64,000 bases of DNA from Myxococcota bacterium (GTDB lineage: Bacteria; Myxococcota_A; UBA796), in the NCBI GenBank assembly GCA_029251165.1, contig JAQXDW010000074.1, positions 186,001 to 250,000 on the forward strand. Reading direction: 5' to 3'. A program made the position numbers and the translations under genes. The notes under the pieces are model-generated. The model ran no database searches, had not been told where the DNA came from, and saw only the letters and a program-made list of their open reading frames with translations. Below, one piece after another: positions 1-7,782 of the stretch (position 1 is the first letter of the stretch; every line of letters starts with the position of its first letter).

Positions 1-1320
1 AGTGCGTTCTCGGACATCCGGCGTGACCTCGTACGCCCGACACCGATGAGCCGTCTCCTCCAGGGAGACGTCGGAACGGGCAAGAACATCGTCGCCTTGA
101 TGGCTGCGGTGATGGTTGCCGAGAGCCGAATCCAGGTTGCGATGATCGGCCCGGATCCCCTGTCTGTCGAGCGTCGCTATCTGTTCGCTGAGAACCTCCT
201 GCGCTCGGTCGGTGTCACACCACTGCTGATCTCTGACGGCCTCAACCATGCTCAGGCTGATGCCATTCGCCGTGGCGAGGCCCATGTCATCTTCGGAACG
301 CAGCGCCTGCTCTCCAATGACATCCACTGGCGCCGACTTGGACTGGTGGTGGTCGAGGAGCGCGGAACCTTCGGCTCGGTCTCTCTGGAGTCTCTGCCGC
401 AGCGCAAGGGGCCCTGTCCGGATCTCCTCGTGACCACTCCGGTTCCGATCCCGAGCAGCCTGGCGTTCACCGTCTTTGGTGAATTTGATGTCTCCCTCAT
501 CCCGGCCACCCGTCGCCTGCGCTCATCTGGACGCATCTTTGCCTCCACTGAGCGGACCGAGGCCTATGAGGCCCTGCGTGGGCACCTCGATGCGGGCCGA
601 CAGGCGTTCTTGGTCTTCCCCGTCCGGGGGGGGCGAGACCTCCTGACGACCGATGATGCCCTCCGCATGGCCAAGGCGCTTCAGGCGGATGCCCTTCCCG
701 GCACCCGGATCGGCATCTACTGCTCGGCGATGACACGGGACGAGCGCTTCCGCGTCTTCGATGACTTCCAGCAGCGCCGCATCGATGCCCTGGTCTGCAC
801 CACGTACATCGAGGAGGCCCCGCCGGTCGACAACGCCACGGTCATGATGATCGAGTACGCCGATCTTCACGACATGGACCGCCTCCACCGCTTGCGCGGA
901 CACGTTGCCCGCGGGCCACGTCCTGGCAACACGATCTACATGCTCTCGGAGACCCCCTCTGAGGATGCCCGCTCTCGAATCGAGACCGTCATCCGTGAGA
1001 CGGACGGCTTCCGCCTCGCGGAGCTGGATCTCCAGGTTCGCGGGACCGAGGCCTTGCTCGGTGTCCGCTCCGATGAGGTCCCGACCTTCCAGTGGGCTGA
1101 TCCTCCTCGGGATCGAGAGCAGCTTCTCCGGGCACGAGCCGAGGCGTTCAAGCTCATCCGTGAAACCCCAGAGCTGACGCGCTGGCCTGAGCTGATCGAG
1201 GCGATTCGCCATCGGTGGGGGCAGTGGTTCGGCGGGTCCCTCCCGGACCTGGCCACCAGCACCCAGCGTCAGGGCAGCAGCGCTCGCCGTCGCCGTCGCC
1301 GTCGCCGTCGGCGCAAGTAA
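1..1320 (+). CDS. RecG-like superfamily 2 helicase paralogue with degenerate motifs, 5' truncated by window edge
   Basis: The reading frame is open from base 1, so the start lies outside the window; 439 residues are visible. The fragment follows the RecG helicase core: RLLQGDVGTGKN (motif I), a DExH position, LRGHVARG (motif VI) and the wedge-linked tail DGFRLAELDLQVRGTEALLG, which matches the RecG pattern DGFxIAExDLxLRGPGexLG. The key residues are altered. Walker A ends GKN instead of GKT, the DEQH box reads VEER, and the motif VI arginine of GRVGRG is His. The protein ends in about eleven consecutive Arg/Lys residues. Family membership is clear, but ATP hydrolysis and unwinding look unlikely. 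It may be a DNA- or junction-binding paralogue. A true recG would have to be elsewhere in the genome. Confidence 0.8.
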   Translation, partial: SAFSDIRRDLVRPTPMSRLLQGDVGTGKNIVALMAAVMVAESRIQVAMIGPDPLSVERRYLFAENLLRSVGVTPLLISDGLNHAQADAIRRGEAHVIFGTQRLLSNDIHWRRLGLVVVEERGTFGSVSLESLPQRKGPCPDLLVTTPVPIPSSLAFTVFGEFDVSLIPATRRLRSSGRIFASTERTEAYEALRGHLDAGRQAFLVFPVRGGRDLLTTDDALRMAKALQADALPGTRIGIYCSAMTRDERFRVFDDFQQRRIDALVCTTYIEEAPPVDNATVMMIEYADLHDMDRLHRLRGHVARGPRPGNTIYMLSETPSEDARSRIETVIRETDGFRLAELDLQVRGTEALLGVRSDEVPTFQWADPPRDREQLLRARAEAFKLIRETPELTRWPELIEAIRHRWGQWFGGSLPDLATSTQRQGSSARRRRRRRRRRK

Positions 1321-1333
1321 GCCGCGAGGACTC

Positions 1334-1774
1334 ATGCCCAGCGCCCGTCAGAGCATCACCATTCAGGCTCCCTCGGCGTCGGTCATGGCCGTCATCACCG
1401 ACTTTGCGTCCTACCCTGACTTCCTGCCGGAGATCCGGTCCACCGAGGTCCTCCTCGCTGAGTCCGGTGTCTGGGAAGTGCGGTTCACCATCGAGGTGAT
1501 TCGTCGGCTCAGCTACACCCTCCGGCTGGTCCAGGACACGCCGCATTCGCTGAGCTGGACCCTCCTGGAGGGGGTGTTTCGCGCCAACGACGGCGGCTGG
1601 AGTCTGGCCGAGGAGTCAGACGGCGAGACCGCTGCGGAGTACCGCATCGACGTCCGGCTCGGCATGTTCGTGCCGGGCAACATCGTTCACTCTCTGGTGG
1701 AGCGCGGCCTGCCGCGGACCCTCCGGAGGTTCAAGGATGAAGCTGAACGACGCCGAGCGGTGGAGCTGCACTGA
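1334..1774 (+). CDS. SRPBCC (START/polyketide cyclase-like) family protein
   Basis: This 146-residue protein has the layout of COQ10/RatA-like SRPBCC proteins: a first strand (SITIQAPSASVMAVITDF), the typical YPDFLPEI helix-turn segment near residues 27-34, a long antiparallel beta core, and a C-terminal amphipathic helix (residues 115-140, LVERGLPRTLRRFKDEAE). Such folds form a hydrophobic cavity for lipids, quinones or other small ligands. The ligand cannot be read from sequence. It starts 13 bases after the RecG-like gene and may be cotranscribed with it. Its 3' end overlaps the convergent hydrolase gene by 44 bases. Function beyond the fold is unknown. Confidence 0.75.
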   Translation: MPSARQSITIQAPSASVMAVITDFASYPDFLPEIRSTEVLLAESGVWEVRFTIEVIRRLSYTLRLVQDTPHSLSWTLLEGVFRANDGGWSLAEESDGETAAEYRIDVRLGMFVPGNIVHSLVERGLPRTLRRFKDEAERRRAVELH

Positions 1775-2672
1775 CCCGCTCGCGCAGGAAGCGCTCGATG
1801 CGGTGGTTGATGGTCTCTGGCTGCTCGATGAGCGCAGCATGGGAGCCGTCTGCAAGGACGAGGAGCTCAGCATCCGGGGTGGAGTCTACGATCTTCTGAC
1901 TGCACCACATGGGCGTGAAGTCATCTTTCTCTGCCGCGATGACCAGGAGTGGTCGATCCAGCGTCGGCAGCAGGTCCCAGGCATCGTGCTGGTTCAGCTG
2001 CAGCGCGGTCTCTAAGAAGACCCGGATGTCGATGCTCGCGAGGTGATCCATGTAGGGAACCAGGTCCTCGCGGCGGGTGTAGTACGGATCAACGAGGGCA
2101 AACCTGCGGGCGAATTCCCAGGCGAGGGGAGACTCTAAGATGGGCCGGATGGTGTCGTTGAGGCGGGGGCCGATGCTGAAGGCTAGTCGATGTACGGCAC
2201 CGAAGACCTTCGGGAAGTGCCCCCAGTCAAAGAAGGTGTCGAGGGCGCGACCGGCTGTGCCGAGCATCAGGATGATGGCGTGGCTCCGCGCTGGGTGAAG
2301 GCGGCGATACTCCAGTGAGACCTGACAGCCCATGCTGTGGCCGATCAGGATCGCGGGCTCGCCATCTGGGGCGACCGCACTGAGGATGCTGTGGAGGTCC
2401 TCTGCGTGCCGTGCGACGGTGAGATCGGCCTGAGCGGGATCAATGCCCCGTGCAGAGCGACCATGCGCCCTGTAGTCCCACAGAACGATGGTGTATCGAT
2501 CTCGGAAGTGGTCCACGAGGTACTTCCAGAAGAAGGTGCTCACCCCGACGCCGTTGTTGCAGACCATCAGCGGACCGCTGCCGACTGCACGCCAGTGGAG
2601 CTGGAGACCATCATCGGTGGTGACAAATCCAGTTCGAATGTCGCCTGGAGTGCGCTGAACGGAGCGCTGCAT
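1731..2672 (-). CDS. alpha/beta hydrolase fold protein
   Basis: This is a 313-residue cytoplasmic alpha/beta hydrolase with no signal peptide. The nucleophile elbow is GHSMGC with Ser at about residue 113. The oxyanion-side strand LMVCNNGVGVSTFFW lies at 35-49 and the WDYRAHGRS loop at 66-73. The acid is probably in IAAEKDDFTP near residue 247, and the catalytic His in DGSHAALIEQPE near residue 280, where this family keeps it. Substrate specificity (esterase, lipase, haloperoxidase-like) cannot be assigned. The start is ATG at 2672, preceded by a GGA-rich stretch. It is divergent from the PilZ gene and converges on the SRPBCC gene with a 44-base overlap. Confidence 0.85.
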   Translation of the reverse strand: MQRSVQRTPGDIRTGFVTTDDGLQLHWRAVGSGPLMVCNNGVGVSTFFWKYLVDHFRDRYTIVLWDYRAHGRSARGIDPAQADLTVARHAEDLHSILSAVAPDGEPAILIGHSMGCQVSLEYRRLHPARSHAIILMLGTAGRALDTFFDWGHFPKVFGAVHRLAFSIGPRLNDTIRPILESPLAWEFARRFALVDPYYTRREDLVPYMDHLASIDIRVFLETALQLNQHDAWDLLPTLDRPLLVIAAEKDDFTPMWCSQKIVDSTPDAELLVLADGSHAALIEQPETINHRIERFLRERVSAAPPLGVVQLHP

Positions 2673-2717
2673 CTTCCATCCATAAATTTTCCCGCGATTT
2701 TTTATCGAGGGGGGGTG

Positions 2718-2747
2718 TTGAAGCCTATCGCAAATACCGACTTTATA
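2718..2747 (+). promoter_or_regulatory. candidate promoter for the PilZ gene
   Basis: TTGAAG at 2718-2723 and TTTATA at 2742-2747 are separated by 18 bases. They sit in an AT-richer patch (about 2680-2760) that contrasts with the surrounding GC-rich coding DNA. The start codon follows 38 bases later, with a good ribosome site (GAGGAG) just ahead of it. This is assigned by eye from sigma-70-like spacing. Confidence 0.4.
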
Positions 2748-2785
2748 GACATCACTTCATTGATTCTGGCAAACGAGGAGTAATC

Positions 2786-3211
2786 ATGACGAAATGGGTT
2801 CAGCCATCTGAGACTGAGCGCCGCGAGATGGCGCGCTACGAAGAGATTGAGCGCGTGGTCGCACGGCAGGAAGCCGATGTTCGACAGCATGAGCGCCTCT
2901 CTTTTGCTGCTGAAGTCACCGTGAAGTCGGAGACAAACTTCTTCATGGGCTTCTCGGAGAACATCTCGGAGGGCGGCATCTTCCTGGCGACCCTCAGCCC
3001 CCCAGCCGTCGGCGAGTCCATCACCATCACGGTGAAGATGCCGAGCGGTGAAGAGGTTGATGTCACAGGCATCGTCCGCTGGCACCGGTTCAACGGTGAG
3101 ATGGCGACCGGCTGCGGCGTTCAGTTCGTCGAGCTCTCCTTCAAGGCGCGCATGGAGTTCGAGGTGATGATCAACGAACTCAGCCGAGACCCGCTCTTCT
3201 TTGAGGTCTGA
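2786..3211 (+). CDS. PilZ domain protein, predicted cyclic di-GMP receptor
   Basis: This is a 141-residue single-domain protein. An N-terminal helical segment (1-32) precedes a PilZ beta-barrel. Both c-di-GMP signatures are present: RQHER (RxxxR) near residue 34 and ENISEGGIF (NxSxxG) near residue 58. The later strands (GESITITVKMPSG, VTGIVRWHR, GCGVQFVEL) match the myxobacterial paralogue family TIGR02266, in which a PilZ domain often stands alone. Such proteins usually relay c-di-GMP levels to motility or exopolysaccharide machinery, but no partner gene lies next to it. The start is ATG at 2786 with AGGAG 6-7 bases upstream. It is transcribed alone from a divergent intergenic region. Confidence 0.88.
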   Translation: MTKWVQPSETERREMARYEEIERVVARQEADVRQHERLSFAAEVTVKSETNFFMGFSENISEGGIFLATLSPPAVGESITITVKMPSGEEVDVTGIVRWHRFNGEMATGCGVQFVELSFKARMEFEVMINELSRDPLFFEV

Positions 3212-3248
3212 TCGGACCCCACAGAACGTCTGGCGTTAGTATCGGCGC

Positions 3249-4709
3249 ATGCGCCGGTACCACATCGTCGCGCTCTCTGTTCTCGCCGGGTTGCTCTGGC
3301 GGCTCTGGCTGGCAGCCCGGTATGCTGGCTGGGAAGAGAGCGACTACGGCAACCTCGCGATGGTTCGCGGGGTGCTCGATGGTGGGTTCCTTCACTACGA
3401 CATGAACCACATGCCCGGCTACTATGCCCTCGGTGCCCTGGCGCTGGCGGCGGTCGGAGATGCGGTGCTTGCGGCGAAGGGCGTGAGCCTCCTCGGCGGT
3501 CTGATCGCGCTGGGCATCGCGGTGTCTCTGTCACACCGCCTCGCCGGACCGCTTGCCGCAGGGCTGACCGGTCTGCTGCTGGTGTTTCAGCCTGAGTTTG
3601 CGCTGTATGCCTCCAGCTCACTGCGCGAGCCGGTCTATGCTGCGGCTGTCCTCGGAACGCTCCTCGCCCTCTCTCGGGAACGACTGCTGCTGGCAGGACT
3701 TCTGGCTGGCGGTGCATTCCTGGTTCGCATGGATGGTGCGCTCGCGCTCGGTCCAGTCTTGTTGGTGCATGCCTTGGGGATGCCGGACCGACGCGGCCGC
3801 GTGGTGCGAGCGCTCACTCCGCTGGTCCTGATCATCGCGGCATGGTCTCTGTACTGCCGGATCGATCATGGCACCTTCTTGTTCTGGTCCCACTCGGTCT
3901 CGGTCAACGTTGAGACCGGGCTCTCTGCGGAGGCCTCGAGCCCCTTGGCATGGTGGCGTTCAGGGCTGACCATCTCGGCGAACCTGGTGGGCTGGATGAT
4001 GCCCTGGCGCATCGGGTGGGGTGTGTGGCTTGCGGGCATCCTGGCTGTGGTCACGGTACCCTTGAGCCGTCACGGCCTGCGCCGCTCTTGGGTGTTTCTG
4101 ACGGTTCTGATGATCGGCGTGTGGGCTGGCATTGGCCTCGTCGGACAGCACGATCCGGCACACAACCTGTACTGGAAGTGGCTGTGTCCGATTGTGCCGG
4201 TGGCGGTTCCCCTCGGAGTCGCCGGGTTGGTTGAGGTCAGCCGCCGCTTCGGCGGCTCTGCCCTGCTCGTGGTCGTTGTCTTCCAGGCACTCGCCAGCGG
4301 CCTGAAGGAGACCCATCGACAGTGGGCGCTCTCAGAGGAGTGGTATCGGCCTCAGCTCGACATCGCCCAGTGGATAGAGACGGAGGTCCCAGAAGAGGTG
4401 CCCTTGCTGGTCGACAACATTCCGGCCTGCTGGATCAACCGCCGTCCCCATGCTCGGGAGCTGGTCAGCTGGTTTGATGTGCCGGTCATCCCAGGAGATG
4501 AGGCCGACTTTGCCCGCTGGGTTGCGGAGGCCGACATCGGGCTTGTCCTCTGGTTTCGGGAAGACTGGACCCAGGCTCCGGTGATTGCGCCGTTCCTTTC
4601 GGATGGCGGACACTGGAGCCAAGATGGGGTGAGCCTGATCGAGCGGGCGCGTGAGGATGGCTACGGGTGGATACTCTACGATGTCCAGGTGCCTCTTGCC
4701 CCCCAGTAA
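3249..4709 (+). CDS. GT-C type membrane glycosyltransferase (PMT/ArnT-like)
   Basis: This 486-residue polytopic inner-membrane protein has about nine hydrophobic helices in the first 345 residues and a soluble C-terminal domain. The first extracytoplasmic loop carries the acidic motif WEESDYGNLA (about residues 28-37), followed by HMPGYYALGAL, the layout of polyprenyl-phosphate-sugar glycosyltransferases of the GT39/GT83 kind. The C-terminal 140 residues (IAQWIETEVPEEVPLLVDN onward) form the alpha/beta-like periplasmic domain seen in such enzymes. Donor and acceptor cannot be inferred; candidates are lipid A, exopolysaccharide or protein glycosylation. It stands alone, ending just ahead of the tRNA promoter. 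Confidence 0.75.
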   Translation: MRRYHIVALSVLAGLLWRLWLAARYAGWEESDYGNLAMVRGVLDGGFLHYDMNHMPGYYALGALALAAVGDAVLAAKGVSLLGGLIALGIAVSLSHRLAGPLAAGLTGLLLVFQPEFALYASSSLREPVYAAAVLGTLLALSRERLLLAGLLAGGAFLVRMDGALALGPVLLVHALGMPDRRGRVVRALTPLVLIIAAWSLYCRIDHGTFLFWSHSVSVNVETGLSAEASSPLAWWRSGLTISANLVGWMMPWRIGWGVWLAGILAVVTVPLSRHGLRRSWVFLTVLMIGVWAGIGLVGQHDPAHNLYWKWLCPIVPVAVPLGVAGLVEVSRRFGGSALLVVVVFQALASGLKETHRQWALSEEWYRPQLDIAQWIETEVPEEVPLLVDNIPACWINRRPHARELVSWFDVPVIPGDEADFARWVAEADIGLVLWFREDWTQAPVIAPFLSDGGHWSQDGVSLIERAREDGYGWILYDVQVPLAPQ

Positions 4710-4722
4710 GCGACGGTATAAT
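4696..4722 (+). promoter_or_regulatory. promoter of tRNA-Ala
   Basis: There is a perfect TATAAT -10 box at 4717-4722, with TTGCCC at 4696-4701 as a candidate -35 (15-base spacer, rather short). Transcription would start around 4729, only a few bases before the mature tRNA 5' end at 4734. The -35 lies inside the last codons of the glycosyltransferase gene. Confidence 0.6.
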
Positions 4723-4733
4723 CTCACCATGTC

Positions 4734-4806
4734 GGGGGGGTAGCTCAGTTGGGAGAGCGCTGGAATCGCACTCCAGAGGTCGAGGGTTCGAACCCCTTCC
4801 TCTCCA
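4734..4806 (+). tRNA. tRNA-Ala (anticodon CGC)
   Basis: A full cloverleaf can be drawn. The acceptor is seven G residues paired with CCTCTCC (4799-4805). The D stem is GCTC/GAGC, the anticodon stem CTGGA/TCCAG, and the anticodon CGC is at 4767-4769. The T arm is GAGGG-TTCGAAC-CCCTT. The acceptor includes G3:U70, the main alanine identity element, which agrees with the anticodon reading GCG codons. The discriminator base is A. The CCA end is not encoded (TCA follows), so it must be added by a nucleotidyltransferase. A Rho-independent terminator begins 10 bases downstream, so the gene is a single transcription unit. Confidence 0.95.
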
Positions 4807-4815
4807 TCAGACACC

Positions 4816-4843
4816 AAGCCCGGTCAACTGACCGGGCTTTTTT
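4816..4843 (+). terminator. Rho-independent terminator after tRNA-Ala
   Basis: AGCCCGGTCA (4817-4826) and TGACCGGGCT (4829-4838) form a GC-rich inverted repeat. The outer 8 pairs can form with a 6-base loop. It is followed by six T residues (4838-4843). It terminates the tRNA transcript and lies in the convergent gap before the TPR-zincin gene. Confidence 0.85.
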
Positions 4844-4899
4844 CGTTTCTGCTTGAGCTGCGGCAGCAAGACGACCTGGCCGGATTCGTTGCGGACCGC

Positions 4900-5724
4900 T
4901 CAGTCCAGCCCGCGCTTCTCCAGGTCCGCTTCATCGAGCCCGAGGAAGTGGCCGACCTCGTGCAGCAGGGTGATGCGCAGCTCCTCGATGAGGTGCTCTC
5001 GACTGAGTGCATGGCGCTGGAGGTTTCGCCGGTAGAGGATGATGTTCGCCGGCAGCTGGCTCCATGGAGTGAAGCCCTCGCCACGATCCATCAGCGATGG
5101 CCCGGAGAAGTAGCCGAGCATCTGCAGTGGAGATGCGGGTGGATCGTACTGCTGGAGTACACCCAGGCCAGGGAGGTCCTCGAGCAGGATCACGACATTG
5201 GAGAGGTAGTCCCGGATGCCCTGGGGAAGCTCCAGTAGACACGCCTCGACGATGGCATCGATCTCTTTCTCGGTCAGCGTCGGGGGGAGGGGAAAGCCGA
5301 TTGGATCCAGCCAGGCGGCATGGATGCGGGCACGGTCTGCGCCCGAAATGTCGCTGCGCCACTCTCGCAGCAGCGAGCGAACCCACCATGCCTGGGGGTT
5401 GGCTGGATCCTCACGAATGGCCCGCTTCATCGAACGGTCTGCCTCGGTGAGGTTGAGCAGCTCGAAGGCGGTCAGGGCGAGCGAAGCCCAAGAGGAGGCG
5501 TGGTCGGGACGGGCGAGTGCAGCGGCTCGGTAGGACTGTGCGGCCTCGGCCATGTCCCCCAGCACCCTCAGGCTGTCTCCACGAACAAACAGCGCGCCGG
5601 GATGCCCTGGAAACAGGGAGAGCGCGTGATCGCAGATGGCAATTGCCTTCTCGGCATCACCAGTGTCCAGGACCGCCTCGGCTTGATCGAGGATGGCCTC
5701 AAGCTGTTCATCGCGGGTGTTCAT
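4900..5724 (-). CDS. TPR protein with C-terminal minimal zincin metalloprotease domain
   Basis: This is a 274-residue protein without a signal peptide. Residues 5-125 contain about three TPR-like helical hairpins (for example DAEKAIAICDHALSLFPGHP and DMAEAAQSYRAAALARPDH). The C-terminal half ends in LLHEVGHFLGLDEADLEKRGL, i.e. HExxHxxGxDE, the signature of the small zincin family (Zincin_1, PF06262). The LDPIGFPLPPTLTEKEIDAIVE segment before it also fits that family. It is the last gene of the Hsp70 operon, 33 bases after the J-like gene. A TPR domain fused to a protease next to chaperones suggests a role in handling misfolded or bound proteins, but this is inference from context. Confidence 0.85.
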   Translation of the reverse strand: MNTRDEQLEAILDQAEAVLDTGDAEKAIAICDHALSLFPGHPGALFVRGDSLRVLGDMAEAAQSYRAAALARPDHASSWASLALTAFELLNLTEADRSMKRAIREDPANPQAWWVRSLLREWRSDISGADRARIHAAWLDPIGFPLPPTLTEKEIDAIVEACLLELPQGIRDYLSNVVILLEDLPGLGVLQQYDPPASPLQMLGYFSGPSLMDRGEGFTPWSQLPANIILYRRNLQRHALSREHLIEELRITLLHEVGHFLGLDEADLEKRGLD

Positions 5725-5757
5725 TGACGCCCCATCTCCGCCACAACGGTCGGCACC

Positions 5758-7671
5758 TCAGTTCTCCGGCACCATGTAGTGAAAGGTGTGGGTGAAGGTC
5801 GCGTAGTCAAAGCGGGGATTGAGGAGAGGCATGGAGAGCGCACGAAATTCGCGACGGATGCAGTGATCGAGCTCTGGCGCGTCGAAGTTGCGCTCAAGGT
5901 AGTCGATGCGCGCAATGGACCCGAGCTGATTGATGTAGCCCTTGACGTCAAGGATCGCTGTATAGCCGGGAGCTCCGACATTGGCCTCTGCGAAGCACTC
6001 CTCAAATTCGAGGGCGTGTTCGTTGAGCTCTTGCTGCAGCACGTCGTTAGCAAGCCCTCCCTCCTTCCACTCCCGCTTCGGCTTGAAGTTCATCGGATCG
6101 GTCAGCTCCAGCTCTGCTGACAGCGTGACGGTCTTGCCATCTTGGACCGTGGTCGTCTCGAACCAGTCCGCGAACCCATCGGCCTGGACATTGACGGTGA
6201 ACGGAGCGTTGAGCGGGAAGCCGGCCTCGATGTCCAGGGCACCCTGGGTGCTGATGAGGGTGTCGTTGATGTAGATCTCTCCGACGGGCGGATCGACATT
6301 AAGGATGAGCCGTCCTGCTCCTGTGCGGTGATCTCCACCAGAGCCGATGATGAACGGAGCGATCGCGATGCCGGTGCCGACGACCAAGAGCCCGCCGAGC
6401 ACCAGCGGGAAGATCCGTCCGGAGCGCTGCACCTGAAGCATGAGCGCACGGTTTCCGCCGGCCCGGGTGGAGATGGTGACACGGCACTGCCCGCGTTGCC
6501 GCGGCATCTCTGCCGGATCGATGAGGAGCTCTACGACCTGCTCCTTGATGTTGGGATCGAGGCTGGAGGGAAGGGGCGTGACCCAGGAACGATCGGCGTG
6601 GACCCGTCCGCTCATCCGACCTTGACCGGTGTTTCGGATCGTCAGGGTGTGTCGATGCTTGACGCGACCGATGGAGAACGTGAGTTGCGTGGGACCGTCG
6701 ACCTCCAGCTTCGGAGTCCGGCTGTGGGTCCCGGGCTGATACGCCCGCTGCGCGAGCCCCTCGGGGAGGCGCGGAGCATCTGAGGTGACCCCGTCTTCGA
6801 TGGGGTCTGCAGTGATCGGTGAAGTGGGCGCGGTGTCGTCTGGAAGCGCGGCCCCGCTCCGTTGCTGTTGCTTGCGGCGTTCGTTGTCGTAGGTGGTCCG
6901 GCGGAGGGGATCCCGGAGGGCATGCCAGGCCTTGTCTAATTCTGCGCACCGCGCCTGGACTTGAGCGGGAGCACCTTGCCGAGCGGCCTGCCGATACCGG
7001 CTGCGGTAGGCCGCCTCCAGATCCTGCGTCGATGCGCCTGATGCGACTCCGAGCACCGCGTAGTAGTCGAGAGCGCTTCCGCTCTCGGAGGGCGGACTCA
7101 GTGTTGGCTCCGGTCCTTCTGGCTGCTGGGGCTCTTTGGGTGGATCCTCTACCGGAGCGATGGACTCGCTCACGGTGACGTCGCTCACGGTGAAGTCGCT
7201 GAGGCTCAGTGCTTCAGATTTTGCATCCTCTCGGTGCGCGCCCTGCTCTTTGAGCAAGTGGTCGACCTGCTGAGTGACCAGGGCTTCCGGGAGGCCCAGC
7301 TTTGTGGCGCGTGTGCGGATCGCATCTTCGGCGCGACGACTGAGCACACCGCCAGCCATCGCACCGAGGATGTAGACACCCAGGGTGCGCAGCGCAATAC
7401 GGTTCTTCTCCGCCCGCAGTCGCTTGATGTACGCTGCTCGATTGTTAAGGAGCAAGCCCTTGATGAATGCGATGTTCTTGATGTACCAGATCGCTTCGGT
7501 GCGGTACTTGGGGTTGGACTGCTGGCCCTGCGCCCAAGAGCGACGCTTCTTAATGGCAGCCTCTACGTCCTCGTCGGTCGCCTCAATCTTCAGGTCTAAG
7601 TACTGAAAGAGGTTGTCTTTATCGACCTGACTGAGGAAAGTGGTGAGTGTCTCAAGTTGCTGTGGATCCAT
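5758..7671 (-). CDS. membrane J-like protein: two degenerate J domains, beta-sandwich, TM, PEGA-like and AgmX/PglI-like domains
   Basis: This 637-residue mosaic protein has several parts. Residues 202-263 (LDYYAVLGVASGASTQDLEAA to the DPLRRTTYD helix) are a J domain, but the HPD tripeptide that activates Hsp70 is missing; the loop reads RQAARQGAP. Residues 20-85 (NLFQYLDLKIEATDEDVEAAI and following) look like a second, more diverged J-like fold. Residues 145-200 are a Pro/Glu/Ser linker. Residues 320-415 form a beta-sandwich. A membrane helix lies at 421-443, a PEGA-like domain (LNVDPPVGEIYINDTLI) at about 454-525, and a two-cysteine AgmX/PglI-TonB-like domain at 545-633. Topology suggests a cytoplasmic J part and a periplasmic PEGA/AgmX part. 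It lies 111 bases after the second Hsp70 gene. Confidence 0.8.
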   Translation of the reverse strand: MDPQQLETLTTFLSQVDKDNLFQYLDLKIEATDEDVEAAIKKRRSWAQGQQSNPKYRTEAIWYIKNIAFIKGLLLNNRAAYIKRLRAEKNRIALRTLGVYILGAMAGGVLSRRAEDAIRTRATKLGLPEALVTQQVDHLLKEQGAHREDAKSEALSLSDFTVSDVTVSESIAPVEDPPKEPQQPEGPEPTLSPPSESGSALDYYAVLGVASGASTQDLEAAYRSRYRQAARQGAPAQVQARCAELDKAWHALRDPLRRTTYDNERRKQQQRSGAALPDDTAPTSPITADPIEDGVTSDAPRLPEGLAQRAYQPGTHSRTPKLEVDGPTQLTFSIGRVKHRHTLTIRNTGQGRMSGRVHADRSWVTPLPSSLDPNIKEQVVELLIDPAEMPRQRGQCRVTISTRAGGNRALMLQVQRSGRIFPLVLGGLLVVGTGIAIAPFIIGSGGDHRTGAGRLILNVDPPVGEIYINDTLISTQGALDIEAGFPLNAPFTVNVQADGFADWFETTTVQDGKTVTLSAELELTDPMNFKPKREWKEGGLANDVLQQELNEHALEFEECFAEANVGAPGYTAILDVKGYINQLGSIARIDYLERNFDAPELDHCIRREFRALSMPLLNPRFDYATFTHTFHYMVPEN

Positions 7672-7782
7672 CTGCCAATCAACACTCAGTACGGGGCGGG
7701 AGGAGAGTCAGACTCTGGGTGCCACAAGAGATATCATACCCTCCGGTGAGTGAGCCAGATCGCAGGTGATGTCGGCTGGGCC

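Noticed and set aside
4734..4843. tRNA gene as an integration site for a mobile element
   Set aside because: No integrase, no direct repeat of the tRNA 3' end, and both flanks carry ordinary chromosomal genes.
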